Shown here: in pieces, positions 18,540-26,628 of the stretch
Layout of the letters: each line of letters starts with the position of its first letter
Numbering within the stretch: position 1 is the first letter of the stretch
Made by a program: the position numbers and the translations under genes
Notes under the pieces: model-generated
The model's database searches: none
The model's input: only the letters and a program-made list of their open reading frames with translations
Told to the model about the DNA's origin: nothing
Assembly (NCBI RefSeq): GCF_011927905.1
Contig: NZ_JAATJL010000001.1
Span: 1,798,001-1,862,000, forward strand
DNA from: Arthrobacter pigmenti
Lineage (GTDB): Bacteria > Actinomycetota > Actinomycetes > Actinomycetales > Micrococcaceae
Length of the DNA stretch: 64,000 nucleotides
Reading direction: 5' to 3'

Positions 18540-19822
18540 GTTGTGTGACTACGCCGCTGGATCCGGGTTTGGCGGCTCTCGATCTGTTTTTCGACGCCGA
18601 TGCCCTCAGTTCGCTGCTTGGCCGCCCGGCGCGCGCGGGCCACCTGCGCTGGAAACGCGGTGTCTCGGCGATTGCCCGCCTGCACGACGACGACGGCGTG
18701 CGCTGGCTCGCCGCGTACAGCAAGGACGCGGCGGTGAAGTTGGAGAAAACCTTCCGGCGCGCAGGCGCCCATGGGCTTCCGCTGGAGCAATACGAGATTG
18801 ACGGCGGTGTGCTGGCGAGCGGGCCGATTGCACTGGACCCCCGGTTGTACGGCGCGCTGCGCCCTTTTCGCGGGTTCGGCGACTACTTCGCTTCCCCAGC
18901 CGTGCGGGTGCTCAAGTACAACCCATTCCGCCGTCTGGTCTTCGCGGTCGACGCCGCTGACAGCACAGCTGAGTTCGGCGACGGCGGTTTTGGAGGGACC
19001 GACGGCGGTGGCAGTTTTGGCTGGACCGACCGCGGCACGCGTGGAGGGACCGACGGCGGCACGCTGGTGGGCAGGGTCAGCGCCGCCGCTCCGTGGACCA
19101 CGCCGGACATGCTCGCCGGGCTTGCCGCGAACGGTGTCCCCTTGCTGGTTCCGCTTTCCGGATCTGCGCTTGCTGCGGGGACGCCGACGGGTAAGCACGT
19201 CCACTACCTGCCCTGGTACGGCGAAGGCGACCTCAGCACCGTGCAGCCCGCGCAGGCCGGCGCGGCTTCCTATGCCGCCGGCGAAGCGCTCTCGCTCCTG
19301 CACCGGCAGCCTCCCGTGCATCAGTCGCACGCGTGGCGGGCTCCGGCCGGCCGCCTGATGTCACTCGTCCGGGAGAATGCTGCCCTGATACCCGAGAGCG
19401 GAGACCGATTGACACGCGTGCGCAGCGCGTTGGAGCCGCTGCTGCGCAGGCCGGGCCGCGCAGCGATGATTCACGGGGATTTCTCCGCCGATCAGGTGCT
19501 CGTGGATGGAAGTGACGTACGGCTGATCGACTTTGAACGCTGTACGTACGGAGCCGCTGCATCGGATTTGGGCAGCTTCGCGGCCATGGAGGCACTCGGG
19601 GCAGACTCCCCAGCAGGTGATGATGTGCTGGCGCTGCCCCGCACCGCCGCCCTCCTTGACGGGTACAGCGCCGGGCCGGATGCGGTCAACGAATCCGAGG
19701 TGCTGGGCTGGACGGTGTTCTTCCTGTTGAACCGCCTGCGTGAACCGTTCCGTGCCTGCATGCCTGGGTGGCGACAACAGATGGATAACCGGCTCGCGAT
19801 GATCGAAGGGGTTCTGTGGTGA
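18536..19822 (+). CDS. Aminoglycoside-phosphotransferase-fold kinase-like protein
   Basis: 428 residues. The C-lobe has the catalytic loop MIHGDFSADQVLV (Brenner-type HGD) and the metal-binding VRLIDFERC. The N-lobe is unusual: a region LKYNPFRRLVFAVD is followed by a Gly/Asp/Thr-rich insertion (about residues 145-180) built from an in-frame DNA repeat. APH-fold kinases phosphorylate small molecules or sugars; substrate here is unknown. Overlaps the exporter and the next kinase-like gene. Confidence 0.8.
   Translation: MSCVTTPLDPGLAALDLFFDADALSSLLGRPARAGHLRWKRGVSAIARLHDDDGVRWLAAYSKDAAVKLEKTFRRAGAHGLPLEQYEIDGGVLASGPIALDPRLYGALRPFRGFGDYFASPAVRVLKYNPFRRLVFAVDAADSTAEFGDGGFGGTDGGGSFGWTDRGTRGGTDGGTLVGRVSAAAPWTTPDMLAGLAANGVPLLVPLSGSALAAGTPTGKHVHYLPWYGEGDLSTVQPAQAGAASYAAGEALSLLHRQPPVHQSHAWRAPAGRLMSLVRENAALIPESGDRLTRVRSALEPLLRRPGRAAMIHGDFSADQVLVDGSDVRLIDFERCTYGAAASDLGSFAAMEALGADSPAGDDVLALPRTAALLDGYSAGPDAVNESEVLGWTVFFLLNRLREPFRACMPGWRQQMDNRLAMIEGVLW
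18992..19059 (+). repeat. In-frame 51-base repeat in the kinase N-lobe
   Basis: A 17-base word (GGAGGGACCGACGGCGG) occurs at 18992-19008 and 19043-19059, exactly 51 bases (17 codons) apart, and each copy encodes GGTDGG. The intervening bases also share WTD-type codons. It looks like a tandem duplication creating a flexible loop. Confidence 0.7.
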
Positions 19823-20907
19823 TGCACGTTCCAGAACACCTGGCGGACAGGCACGGGACTGAGCTGGACGTTCAGCGGGCATGGCCCCGCGACGGCGGCC
19901 GGCTGATCTTCGAGGCCGTGGACACCGGGAACGGCCGAATACGCGCGGGCACCATCGATGCTGCGGGGTTCGCGAGGATTGCCCCCTTCGGCGAGGATCC
20001 AGTGCTGCGCGGGCTCACGCCGGCCGCGATGGAAGGCGACCTGTTGGTGCACCGTTACAAGCGGCGGGCGGTCGTCCGCTCGGACAGCCTTTACACCAAG
20101 TTTGTTGCTCCCGGGAAGGCGGCAGCGGTCGCGTCTGCGCACCGCTCGGTGGCTGTAAAGCTGGCTGACAGCGGGTTGACGGTTCCCCGCGTTGTTACTG
20201 CCGGTGAGAGCAGCGTTGCCGTCAGTGCGGTTCCGGGCGTGAGCCTGCATGACTTGGGCCAGCGCAGTAGCCTGGACGCAGCCGACCTGTGGGTCCGGGC
20301 ATGGCAGCTCTGGTCTTTGCGCTGGCCACGGTTCGCAACTCCGCCGGGGCAGGACGGCGGCTCCATGCCAACGCACAACGCACGGGCGGAAGCGCAGACC
20401 GTGAGCCGCTGGGTTGATCAGGCGGTGTCCTTCGACGCGCTGGGGCTACCTGCAGACAGGTTGCGCCGTGTGCAGGCGCGCGTGGCCCGGGCGCTGGCTG
20501 ACGATCCCTCGCCTGCGGTACTGGCGCATCGCGATCTGCACGACAAACAGCTTCTCTTCGACGCCCGCACCTCCTCGATCGGTGTGATCGACTGCGACAC
20601 CCTTGCACTCGCCGAACCGGCTCTCGATCTCGCTAACCTGATGGTCCATCTGGACTTCCGGGTTGCCCAGGGTTTGATGACTGCTGCGGCGTCCGCGATC
20701 GGGAAGCACTACATCCTGGATGCGGCGGGCGGCATGGGCGTTCCGATGGGACGTTTGCGCGCGTACGCGTCCGCGACGGCCCTCCGGCTGGCCTGCATTT
20801 ACGCTTTCCGTCCCCCATACCGGGATGTGGCGGTGAGGTGGTTCGAAGAGGTTGAATCGGGTAGGGGCCAAAGCCCGCTCCGGACGCCCGGCCAGGCTCG
20901 AATGTGA
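19816..20907 (+). CDS. Second APH-fold phosphotransferase-like protein
   Basis: 363 residues. The catalytic loop is VLAHRDLHDKQLL and the metal site is IGVIDCDTLALAEPALDLANL, both canonical for choline/aminoglycoside kinase-like folds. The N-lobe has LLVHRYKRRAVVR. Start GTG/ATG at 19816-19822 overlaps the upstream kinase by seven bases. It is the last gene of the six-gene operon; no clear hairpin terminator was seen in the 104 bases after it. Confidence 0.82.
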   Translation: MVMHVPEHLADRHGTELDVQRAWPRDGGRLIFEAVDTGNGRIRAGTIDAAGFARIAPFGEDPVLRGLTPAAMEGDLLVHRYKRRAVVRSDSLYTKFVAPGKAAAVASAHRSVAVKLADSGLTVPRVVTAGESSVAVSAVPGVSLHDLGQRSSLDAADLWVRAWQLWSLRWPRFATPPGQDGGSMPTHNARAEAQTVSRWVDQAVSFDALGLPADRLRRVQARVARALADDPSPAVLAHRDLHDKQLLFDARTSSIGVIDCDTLALAEPALDLANLMVHLDFRVAQGLMTAAASAIGKHYILDAAGGMGVPMGRLRAYASATALRLACIYAFRPPYRDVAVRWFEEVESGRGQSPLRTPGQARM

Positions 20908-21012
20908 CCTGTTCCATAGCGCGCGTAACCGCTCCATAACGGTGTCATCCCGATTCGCTAACGGCCTTCCGACACGCGGGAAAAGCTCAGCTAGCTGTTC
21001 AATACTGGAGCC

Positions 21013-21288
21013 ATGGGGACGCAACAGTTTGATGAAACAGTCAAGAAAAGAATGCGGCGCGTGTTGCACTGGGATTGCGCACCGGCGCTGCTGGTGCTGC
21101 TCGCTGTGGCGATCTTCTGGGTCGGCGGTTCACTGGAGTGGTTCGAGATGCTCAGCGTGCCGCAAAACGCGGTGGGCAGCGTGATCTGGCTCTATCTCAT
21201 GCTCGCCGCGGTGGCGGGCTCGATTGTGCTGGGCGGCGGCGCCGTCGTCGACCTCGCCCGCAGGATGAACCGCCGCCGCGCCGAGTGA
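21013..21288 (+). CDS. Small membrane protein, unknown function
   Basis: 91 residues with two predicted membrane helices (about residues 23-43 and 54-78) and a basic C-terminal tail (RRMNRRRAE). No family recognised. Its own ATG follows an AT-rich stretch; the 105 bases after the kinase operon may hold its promoter. Codon usage is native. Confidence 0.6.
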   Translation: MGTQQFDETVKKRMRRVLHWDCAPALLVLLAVAIFWVGGSLEWFEMLSVPQNAVGSVIWLYLMLAAVAGSIVLGGGAVVDLARRMNRRRAE

Positions 21289-21292
21289 CGGC

Positions 21293-21337
21293 GCTGCACT
21301 TTTCCTCCCCAACAGGGCTGTTTCGGCTGCACTTTTC
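21293..21337 (+). repeat. Direct repeat upstream of the toxin-antitoxin pair
   Basis: GCTGCACTTTTC occurs at 21293-21304 and again at 21326-21337, 33 bases apart (about three helical turns), between the small membrane protein and the antitoxin. May be promoter or operator DNA. Confidence 0.4.
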
Positions 21338-21366
21338 AACGTAGCGGGGGGACACCCTTGTTCCAG

Positions 21367-21420
21367 GATTCTGCCTGCGGTGCACTCATTGCATGCAATG
21401 CCTGCACCGCAGGCGGAATC
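21367..21420. repeat. 54-base nested palindrome just upstream of the antitoxin gene
   Basis: Outer arms 21367-21383 and 21404-21420 match at 16 of 17 positions. At the centre lies a perfect 14-base palindrome, CATTGCATGCAATG (21387-21400), with 3-base spacers on each side. It ends 17 bases before the antitoxin ATG and is the best candidate for an autoregulatory operator. Confidence 0.75.
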
Positions 21421-21437
21421 CCAGAAGAAAGACCCCC

Positions 21438-21761
21438 ATGCCGAACATCAGTATTCGCGACGTCGACCAGCACACGGCAGATGAGATCAAGCGCATTGCC
21501 GCATCGAACGGACGCTCCATGCAAGTCGAATTACGCCTGCTCCTCCGGCGATTCGCGGACCTACCGTGGGAATCCCAGCTCGCCAATTATCCGGTCGCGA
21601 TGATTCCGTTGCCGCGCTGGTACACCGATCTCCAGCGTACGTCCATCGATTTCGTCAGGCTCAGCCCGGCGCTTCTTCCGCCTCGCCGCTCGGCCTTTCG
21701 ATTGCTCGACCTGCCGGCGCAGAGCCGCGATGCCCACGCTCAGCAGAAGGTTGCGGCGTGA
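21438..21761 (+). CDS. FitA-like ribbon-helix-helix antitoxin
   Basis: 107 residues. N-terminal RHH/FitA motif ISIRDVDQHTADEIKRIAA and NGRSMQVELRLLLRRF (about residues 3-40). The C-terminal part is longer than usual for FitA (about 80) and would bind the PIN toxin. AGAAAG precedes the ATG. One-base overlap with the PIN gene (TGATG). Likely represses its own operon through the palindrome directly upstream. Confidence 0.8.
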   Translation: MPNISIRDVDQHTADEIKRIAASNGRSMQVELRLLLRRFADLPWESQLANYPVAMIPLPRWYTDLQRTSIDFVRLSPALLPPRRSAFRLLDLPAQSRDAHAQQKVAA

Positions 21762-22177
21762 TGATCATGGACTCGGATGTGCTGCTGGCCCTGGTCCGGA
21801 CGGACAATACCGCCGTCGAGGAGTGGGTGAAAGAACTTCCCGCCAAGCCGCACACCACCGCGCTGGCCCTGGCCGAGGTCTATGCCGCGATCCGCCGGGC
21901 ACCGGAAGCCATCTTCCGCGAGGCCCGCCACCGGGCAATGCGTGCGGCGCTCGACGGCGCGCTCCACCGGCGGGTTCTCCCCTTCGATGAGAAGGCCGCC
22001 GCTGAACTTGCCAAGCTCGCGCTGACACCTCACCCGGAGGGACGCACGTATCCATTGGCGACGCTCATTCCGGCCGCAACCGCGCGGGTTCTCAACATGA
22101 AGATCGCCACGGGACGCCCGGAGGATTTCCTGGGCATCGATGTCGAACTTGAGATTCTGAAGCTGGCCGGCACCTGA
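21761..22177 (+). CDS. PIN-domain (VapC/FitB-like) toxin with an altered active site
   Basis: 138 residues. Asp4/Asp6 (MIMDSDVLL) and Glu39 (LAEVYAAI) match the first two acidic positions of PIN nucleases, and RPEDF near the C-terminus gives the last. The third acidic position, normally in a DAxIAA-like turn, reads LATLIPAAT with no Asp. The toxin may therefore be weakened, inactive, or use another residue. Coupled to the FitA-like antitoxin. Confidence 0.75.
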   Translation: MIMDSDVLLALVRTDNTAVEEWVKELPAKPHTTALALAEVYAAIRRAPEAIFREARHRAMRAALDGALHRRVLPFDEKAAAELAKLALTPHPEGRTYPLATLIPAATARVLNMKIATGRPEDFLGIDVELEILKLAGT

Positions 22178-22188
22178 CGCACACAACC

Positions 22189-22251
22189 ACTCTCCCCAAA
22201 TGGGCCTTCTGAGGGGCTAAAACCCCGTCAAAAGGCCCATTTGGGGAGAGT
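22189..22251. repeat. 63-base nested hairpin between the PIN toxin and ugd
   Basis: A perfect 20-base stem (22189-22208 with 22232-22251) encloses an inner GGGG-CTAAAA-CCCC hairpin (22213-22226). It lies between convergent genes, which suits a two-way terminator, but no T-run follows on either side and the size is unusual. It could also be a palindromic mobile repeat. Confidence 0.7.
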
Positions 22252-22276
22252 CGATGGAGTAAGTGGTTGCGGCCCC

Positions 22277-23734
22277 TTAGGCGAGGGGCGAAGCCGGAAG
22301 AGGCACAGGCACAGCAACCGGCGCGGCAGGCACGACAACCGGCGTGGCAGGAACTGCGGCCGGCGCGGCGGGCACGGCAACCGGCGTGGCAGGCACGGCA
22401 ACCGGCGCGGCAGCCACGGCCGCCGCCTTGGGACGGCCCAGCGCGCGGTACGTCCACCCGGCGTCACGCCAGACCGAGGGTTCCAGGCAGTTGCGGCCGT
22501 CCACGATTGCCGGGCGCGCAACCAGCCGGCCGAGAGCTGCGGGGTCGAGCGTCCGGTACTGTTCCCATTCGGTCAGGACAACTACGGCGTCGGCGTTCTG
22601 GACCGCTTCCTCCACGGAGGTGGTGTAGGCCAACTCCGGGAAGCGCCGGGCAGCGTTCGGGACTGCCTCCGGATCGCATGCAGTGACGGCCGCGCCCTGC
22701 AGTTGGAGCTGCGCGGCAACACTGAGTGCGGGTGAATCGCGCACGTCGTCGGAATTTGGCTTGAATGCGAGTCCCAGCACCGCAATGCGCTGGCCGAGCA
22801 GAGAACCCCCGCAAACCTCACGGGTCAGGTCCACCATGCGGGAGCGGCGGCGCATGTTGATGGAGTCCACCTCACGCAGGAAGGTCAGCGCCTGATCGGC
22901 CCCAAGTTCGCCTGCGCGTGCCATGAACGCGCGGATGTCCTTGGGCAGGCACCCGCCGCCGAACCCAAGGCCGGCATTGAGGAACTTCCGGCCGATCCGG
23001 ACGTCGTGCCCGATGGCATCAGCAAGCAGTGACACGTCGGCGCCCGATGCCTCGCACACCTCAGCCATCGCGTTGATGAAGGAGATCTTCGTCGCGAGGA
23101 ACGCATTCGCAGACACCTTGACGAGCTCAGCGGTCTCATAGTCCATGACCAGGCGCGGCCGAACGTCGGCGAGCGCCTGCGCATAAACCTCGTCGAGGAT
23201 CAGCTGGGCGCCATTCGCGGGGTCGGCCAAGCCGTACACCAGGCGGTCGGGCTCAAGCGTGTCCTGCACGGCGAATCCCTCGCGCAGGAATTCCGGGTTC
23301 CACACCAGCGAGGCGCCCGGGCAACCATCGGCGATCCGAAGGGAGAGGTCGCGCGCTGTCCCGACAGGGACCGTGGACTTGCCCACCACGATGTCGCCGG
23401 GACGCAGATGCAAAAGAAGTGCGTCAACTGCGGCGTAGACGTGGGTGAGGTCCGCTCCGTTCTCGGTACGCTTCTGCGGCGTACCGACTGCCACAAAGTG
23501 CACTGCCGAGCCGGCGGCGTCGGCCATGTCCGTGGAGAAGCGCAGCCTGCCGGTGCCCAGTGAATCGGCAAGGAGTTCGGGGAGGCCGGGTTCGAAGAAG
23601 GGCGCTTGCCCCTCGTTGAGGCCCGCGATCTTTGCGGGATCGACGTCGATACCTACGACATCGTGTCCCAGCTTCGCCATGCAGGCTGCATGGACCGCGC
23701 CCAGATAACCGCACCCAATGACAGATAACCGCAT
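22277..23734 (-). CDS. ugd: UDP-glucose 6-dehydrogenase with a repetitive C-terminal tail
   Basis: 485 residues. N-terminal NAD-binding SVIGCGYLGAVHAACMA, catalytic Cys in GLGFGGGCLPKDIRAF, and KPNSDDVRDSP. The enzyme makes UDP-glucuronate for surface glycans. After the normal end near YRALGRPK there is a tail of about 45 residues of Ala, Val and Pro in imperfect AVPAT/AVPAA units, not part of the family. ATG at 23734 gives the Rossmann start. It is downstream of rsmD on the same strand, 149 bases away. Confidence 0.93.
   Translation of the reverse strand: MRLSVIGCGYLGAVHAACMAKLGHDVVGIDVDPAKIAGLNEGQAPFFEPGLPELLADSLGTGRLRFSTDMADAAGSAVHFVAVGTPQKRTENGADLTHVYAAVDALLLHLRPGDIVVGKSTVPVGTARDLSLRIADGCPGASLVWNPEFLREGFAVQDTLEPDRLVYGLADPANGAQLILDEVYAQALADVRPRLVMDYETAELVKVSANAFLATKISFINAMAEVCEASGADVSLLADAIGHDVRIGRKFLNAGLGFGGGCLPKDIRAFMARAGELGADQALTFLREVDSINMRRRSRMVDLTREVCGGSLLGQRIAVLGLAFKPNSDDVRDSPALSVAAQLQLQGAAVTACDPEAVPNAARRFPELAYTTSVEEAVQNADAVVVLTEWEQYRTLDPAALGRLVARPAIVDGRNCLEPSVWRDAGWTYRALGRPKAAAVAAAPVAVPATPVAVPAAPAAVPATPVVVPAAPVAVPVPLPASPLA
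22300..22432 (-). repeat. Degenerate tandem repeat encoding the ugd Ala/Val/Pro tail
   Basis: Successive units of 15-18 bases built on GGCACGGCAACCGGCGTGGC-like words (plus strand) run through the 3' end of ugd. They encode repeated AVPATPV/AVPAAP units. Units differ by a few bases, so the array is old or under drift. Confidence 0.7.
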
Positions 23735-23883
23735 GATGAATCCCCTAGCTGCATTCGTTGATGTTCCTGATGTTGCTCTGTGAAACACCGTACGGACGCC
23801 GCATGGGGTGCAGATGAACTAGGGATGAGAGTTAGATGAGACGCGGCTGTCCGCTCGGTGCAGGGCAGCGCCGTGACGAGGAT

Positions 23884-24450
23884 CTAGGCAGGCTCGAGGT
23901 ACCAGAGCCGCGTCTCGCCGTACTTCTTCTCCGCGAAGCGGGCCAGGCCAACTGGCCAGTCCGGCTCCCCCGAGCGTGCGGAGCGTTCCAGTACGACGAC
24001 GGCGCCCTCCGCCAGGTGCTGAGCCAGCGCCCCGAGGATGGCCATCAGCGGGGCGTCCGCGAGCGGATACGGCGGGTCAAGGAGCACAAGGTCCCACGAT
24101 TGACCGGCAGGAACCCGGTCCAGATAAGTTTCGACTTTCGAGCGGTGCACCCGCACACAAGTCCAGCCGAGCACGGAGTTGATCGCTTCGGCGTTGGTTC
24201 GGCAGACCGCAGCTGCGCGGTCGGCGGACTCAACGAGGTCAACAGTGGCCGCTCCCCTGCTCGCGGCTTCGACGCCGAGCGAGCCGGAGCCGGCGAAGAG
24301 ATCCAGCACATGTGCACCGGTGAGCACGTTGTAGGCGTCGAGCCGGGAGAACAGCGCTTCCTTGACGCGATCGGTGGTGGGCCTGGTGGCCTGCCCCGCC
24401 ACACTGGTCAGTGTTGTTCCCCCTGCCGCGCCCGCGATGATTCGACTCAT
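23884..24450 (-). CDS. rsmD: 16S rRNA (guanine-966-N2)-methyltransferase RsmD
   Basis: 188 residues. Opening SRIIAGAAGGTTL, RPTTDRVKEALFSRL, SAM site VLDLFAGSGSLGVEAASRGA and catalytic LLDPPY are the RsmD signatures. It methylates G966 of 16S rRNA in the small subunit. Normal neighbours are recG upstream and coaD downstream; both are on the same strand here but kilobases away. Confidence 0.95.
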   Translation of the reverse strand: MSRIIAGAAGGTTLTSVAGQATRPTTDRVKEALFSRLDAYNVLTGAHVLDLFAGSGSLGVEAASRGAATVDLVESADRAAAVCRTNAEAINSVLGWTCVRVHRSKVETYLDRVPAGQSWDLVLLDPPYPLADAPLMAILGALAQHLAEGAVVVLERSARSGEPDWPVGLARFAEKKYGETRLWYLEPA

Positions 24451-24647
24451 GAGGAAGAACTCTAATCAACGAATCTCTACAGCGCCTCCTGTGCGTGACG
24501 TCTGCCACAGAAAAGACGCTAAGCCTACTGGCAGAAAGCGGTCCCGCATGTTCCAATTAGTCCAGCCGAAAGCAGCCGCGTCCGCGAATGTGCGTCCGGC
24601 GCTCGCCGCTCAAGGGGGACTTGGGGGCATTCTCAGAAAGAACACAA

Positions 24648-25592
24648 ATGAATACTCGTTCCAGCCTGCTCACTGTAGGTGTCTCAGCACTTCTGGTAAC
24701 CGGCTCGGCATTCGCCGCTGCCCCGGCAACAGCAGCACCCGGGTCCTCCGAGTGCCTGACGGCCCAGGCCGCCCTCGGCACGCAACTGGGCGTTGCCTCA
24801 GCGGATCTCACGCTGGCCAACCAGATCCGGGCCTCCATCGCAGTTCTCGAGACAGTGGGCGTTCAGCTCGAAGCCCTTTACGTCCAGGCGGAAGCCAGTG
24901 TCCAGGACGAGGTCGCTGCCGCCGACGCCGCCGTCGGGGAAGCTTTCGGTGTCTCGGACGAGGCCACTATTGCTTTGAACGCCGCTATCGCTGTGGAGAC
25001 CGCCGCAGATCTTCGACTCCAAGCCGCCGACACTGCAGTCGATGAAGTTCCGCCTGGTGATGACGAAGCACTCGCTCTCGCTGTAGCGGAGCAAACCGCC
25101 GCACAGGAAGCCCTCAACGCTGCCGCTGCAGTGACCGTGGCCGCACAGGCACAGGCTACGGCGGCCGACGCCGCTGTTGAAGCGGCCATCACCGCTTCGG
25201 AGGAAGCCAACGCTGCCCTCGAGGCGGCCTCGATCGCTGCATACTCGGCTCCTGAAATCACTGCGTTGGAGGCACAGGGGGGCGCGGCTGCAACCGAACT
25301 GGATGCAGCCCTCGTGACGCTCGGCGCCACACCGGGAACGGATCCGGAGCAGCTCGTTGCACTCGCTGACGCCACCATCGCTGCGTGCTCCGGCGTTGCA
25401 GTGAAGCCTGCAGTCACCGTCGCGGCACAGCAGCAGCAGCGCGGCCTGAACATCCAGACCGCAGCAGTGTCCGACGCCGGAGCTACGGACCCGGCGAACG
25501 TCGCCTTCCTGCTTGGGCTGGCCGGACTTGGGGCAGTAGCTGCGGCTGGCGCCGTCGTCGTCGTTCGCCGTCGCAGCGTAGAACGCGGCTAA
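24648..25592 (+). CDS. Secreted, C-terminally anchored Ala-rich protein next to sortase
   Basis: 314 residues from ATG at 24648. Signal peptide (residues 1-30, ending AAPATAAPG). The body is very Ala/Glu/Asp-rich and helical, probably coiled-coil, up to about residue 230. The C-terminus has a membrane helix (VAFLLGLAGLGAVAAAGAVV) followed by the basic tail RRRSVERG, the layout of a sortase substrate. No LPXTG-like motif precedes the helix; the local sequence is GATDPAN. The class F sortase gene starts 9 bases downstream. Function of the body is unknown. Confidence 0.75.
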   Translation: MNTRSSLLTVGVSALLVTGSAFAAAPATAAPGSSECLTAQAALGTQLGVASADLTLANQIRASIAVLETVGVQLEALYVQAEASVQDEVAAADAAVGEAFGVSDEATIALNAAIAVETAADLRLQAADTAVDEVPPGDDEALALAVAEQTAAQEALNAAAAVTVAAQAQATAADAAVEAAITASEEANAALEAASIAAYSAPEITALEAQGGAAATELDAALVTLGATPGTDPEQLVALADATIAACSGVAVKPAVTVAAQQQQRGLNIQTAAVSDAGATDPANVAFLLGLAGLGAVAAAGAVVVVRRRSVERG

Positions 25593-25601
25593 CCTAAGCG
25601 C

Positions 25602-26276
25602 ATGACAGATCCACAGCACGATGCCGCCCCCGCTCCCCGTCCGCGTTTGCGGTACTGGGGCGCGGGGGCGGCCGTGCTGGCCACCCTCGCGCTGGGGGCG
25701 GCACTCATCGGCGGATTCGGGCCGGAAGCTGCTCCCGAAACCGCTCCGACCCACGAGGCAACCAGCGCAACGGCGGCGCCTGCACCAACACCGACCACGG
25801 CCGAAGCCGCCGAATCAGACGAGGGCCCCGAAGCCGCGGCACCGGAGCGGCTGGTTGTCGAGTCCGCGGGGATCGACGTCGCGGTTCTGCCGCTGACGCC
25901 CACGGCGGAGGACCAGGCGTCCCAGTCCCTGGTTCCACCCTTCACCCTGGACGGGTACTGGCTGACCAGCTACGGGATGCCCGGCAACGGCTCGAAAGAC
26001 ACCACCTACATCACCGGGCACAGCTGGCAAGACCGCGAAGCGCCGTTCAACCACCTCAGCACGGACACCGAGGTGGGAGATGAGATCATCCTGTACACCA
26101 AGTCCGGTGAGCAACGGTATGTGGTCGATTCCATCACCACCCATGACAAGGACACCCTGAAGGACAGCGACATTTGGGACATCGTGCCAAATCGCCTGGT
26201 CCTCATCAGCTGTTATACCGAGGATCCCTGGGGCAAGAATGTGGTGGTCACGGCCGTCCCAGCGAGTCAGGCCTGA
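25602..26276 (+). CDS. Class F sortase
   Basis: 224 residues. One N-terminal membrane helix (about 18-38), a Pro/Thr/Ala linker, then the sortase domain with catalytic His in TYITGHSW and Cys in LVLISCYTEDPWGKN. The Arg usually found after the Cys is not seen; the site reads WGKNVVVTAV. The enzyme should attach surface proteins to the wall or another amine. Coupled closely behind the anchored protein at 24648, its likely client. Confidence 0.87.
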   Translation: MTDPQHDAAPAPRPRLRYWGAGAAVLATLALGAALIGGFGPEAAPETAPTHEATSATAAPAPTPTTAEAAESDEGPEAAAPERLVVESAGIDVAVLPLTPTAEDQASQSLVPPFTLDGYWLTSYGMPGNGSKDTTYITGHSWQDREAPFNHLSTDTEVGDEIILYTKSGEQRYVVDSITTHDKDTLKDSDIWDIVPNRLVLISCYTEDPWGKNVVVTAVPASQA

Positions 26277-26290
26277 CCTTCAGCAAAGAT

Positions 26291-26581
26291 TTACTGGGCG
26301 CCCTGCCGTCCGTTCGCGTCATCGAGCAGATATGGCTCCGGATCACTTGAGGCACGCGGGTTGGAGTTCAACCACGCGGCAAAGCCCTGCGGGTTCCTAC
26401 GCTCCAGTTCCTCCAGGTAGAACCGGCGCTTCTGCGTCAGCTGCTCCAGCTCCTGCTCTGTCTTGGCGCTGATCACCGCAAGGAAGCTGACCCGCCACGC
26501 CCTGCACAGTTGTGCGGTATTGAGCCGGCACACGCGTTCGGAAAGGTCCGTTGCCTCAGCAGGCGCCGTCCGCCCAACCAA
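26291..26581 (-). CDS. Hypothetical protein downstream of the DUF2382 gene
   Basis: 96 residues from a TTG at 26581; the frame stays open a little further upstream, so the start is uncertain. Helical and charged (KTEQELEQLTQKRRFYLEELERR), with two Cys near the N-terminus. No family recognised. Convergent with the sortase gene 14 bases away and downstream of the PRC/DUF2382 gene on the same strand. Confidence 0.5.
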   Translation of the reverse strand: MVGRTAPAEATDLSERVCRLNTAQLCRAWRVSFLAVISAKTEQELEQLTQKRRFYLEELERRNPQGFAAWLNSNPRASSDPEPYLLDDANGRQGAQ

Positions 26582-26628
26582 CGAAGTGCCTGCAGCAGCA
26601 ATTTCTTCATGGCTGACATCGACTCCGA

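Noticed and set aside
22300..22432. Repeat array considered as CRISPR
   Set aside because: Units of 15-18 bases in frame within ugd, no spacers, no cas genes.
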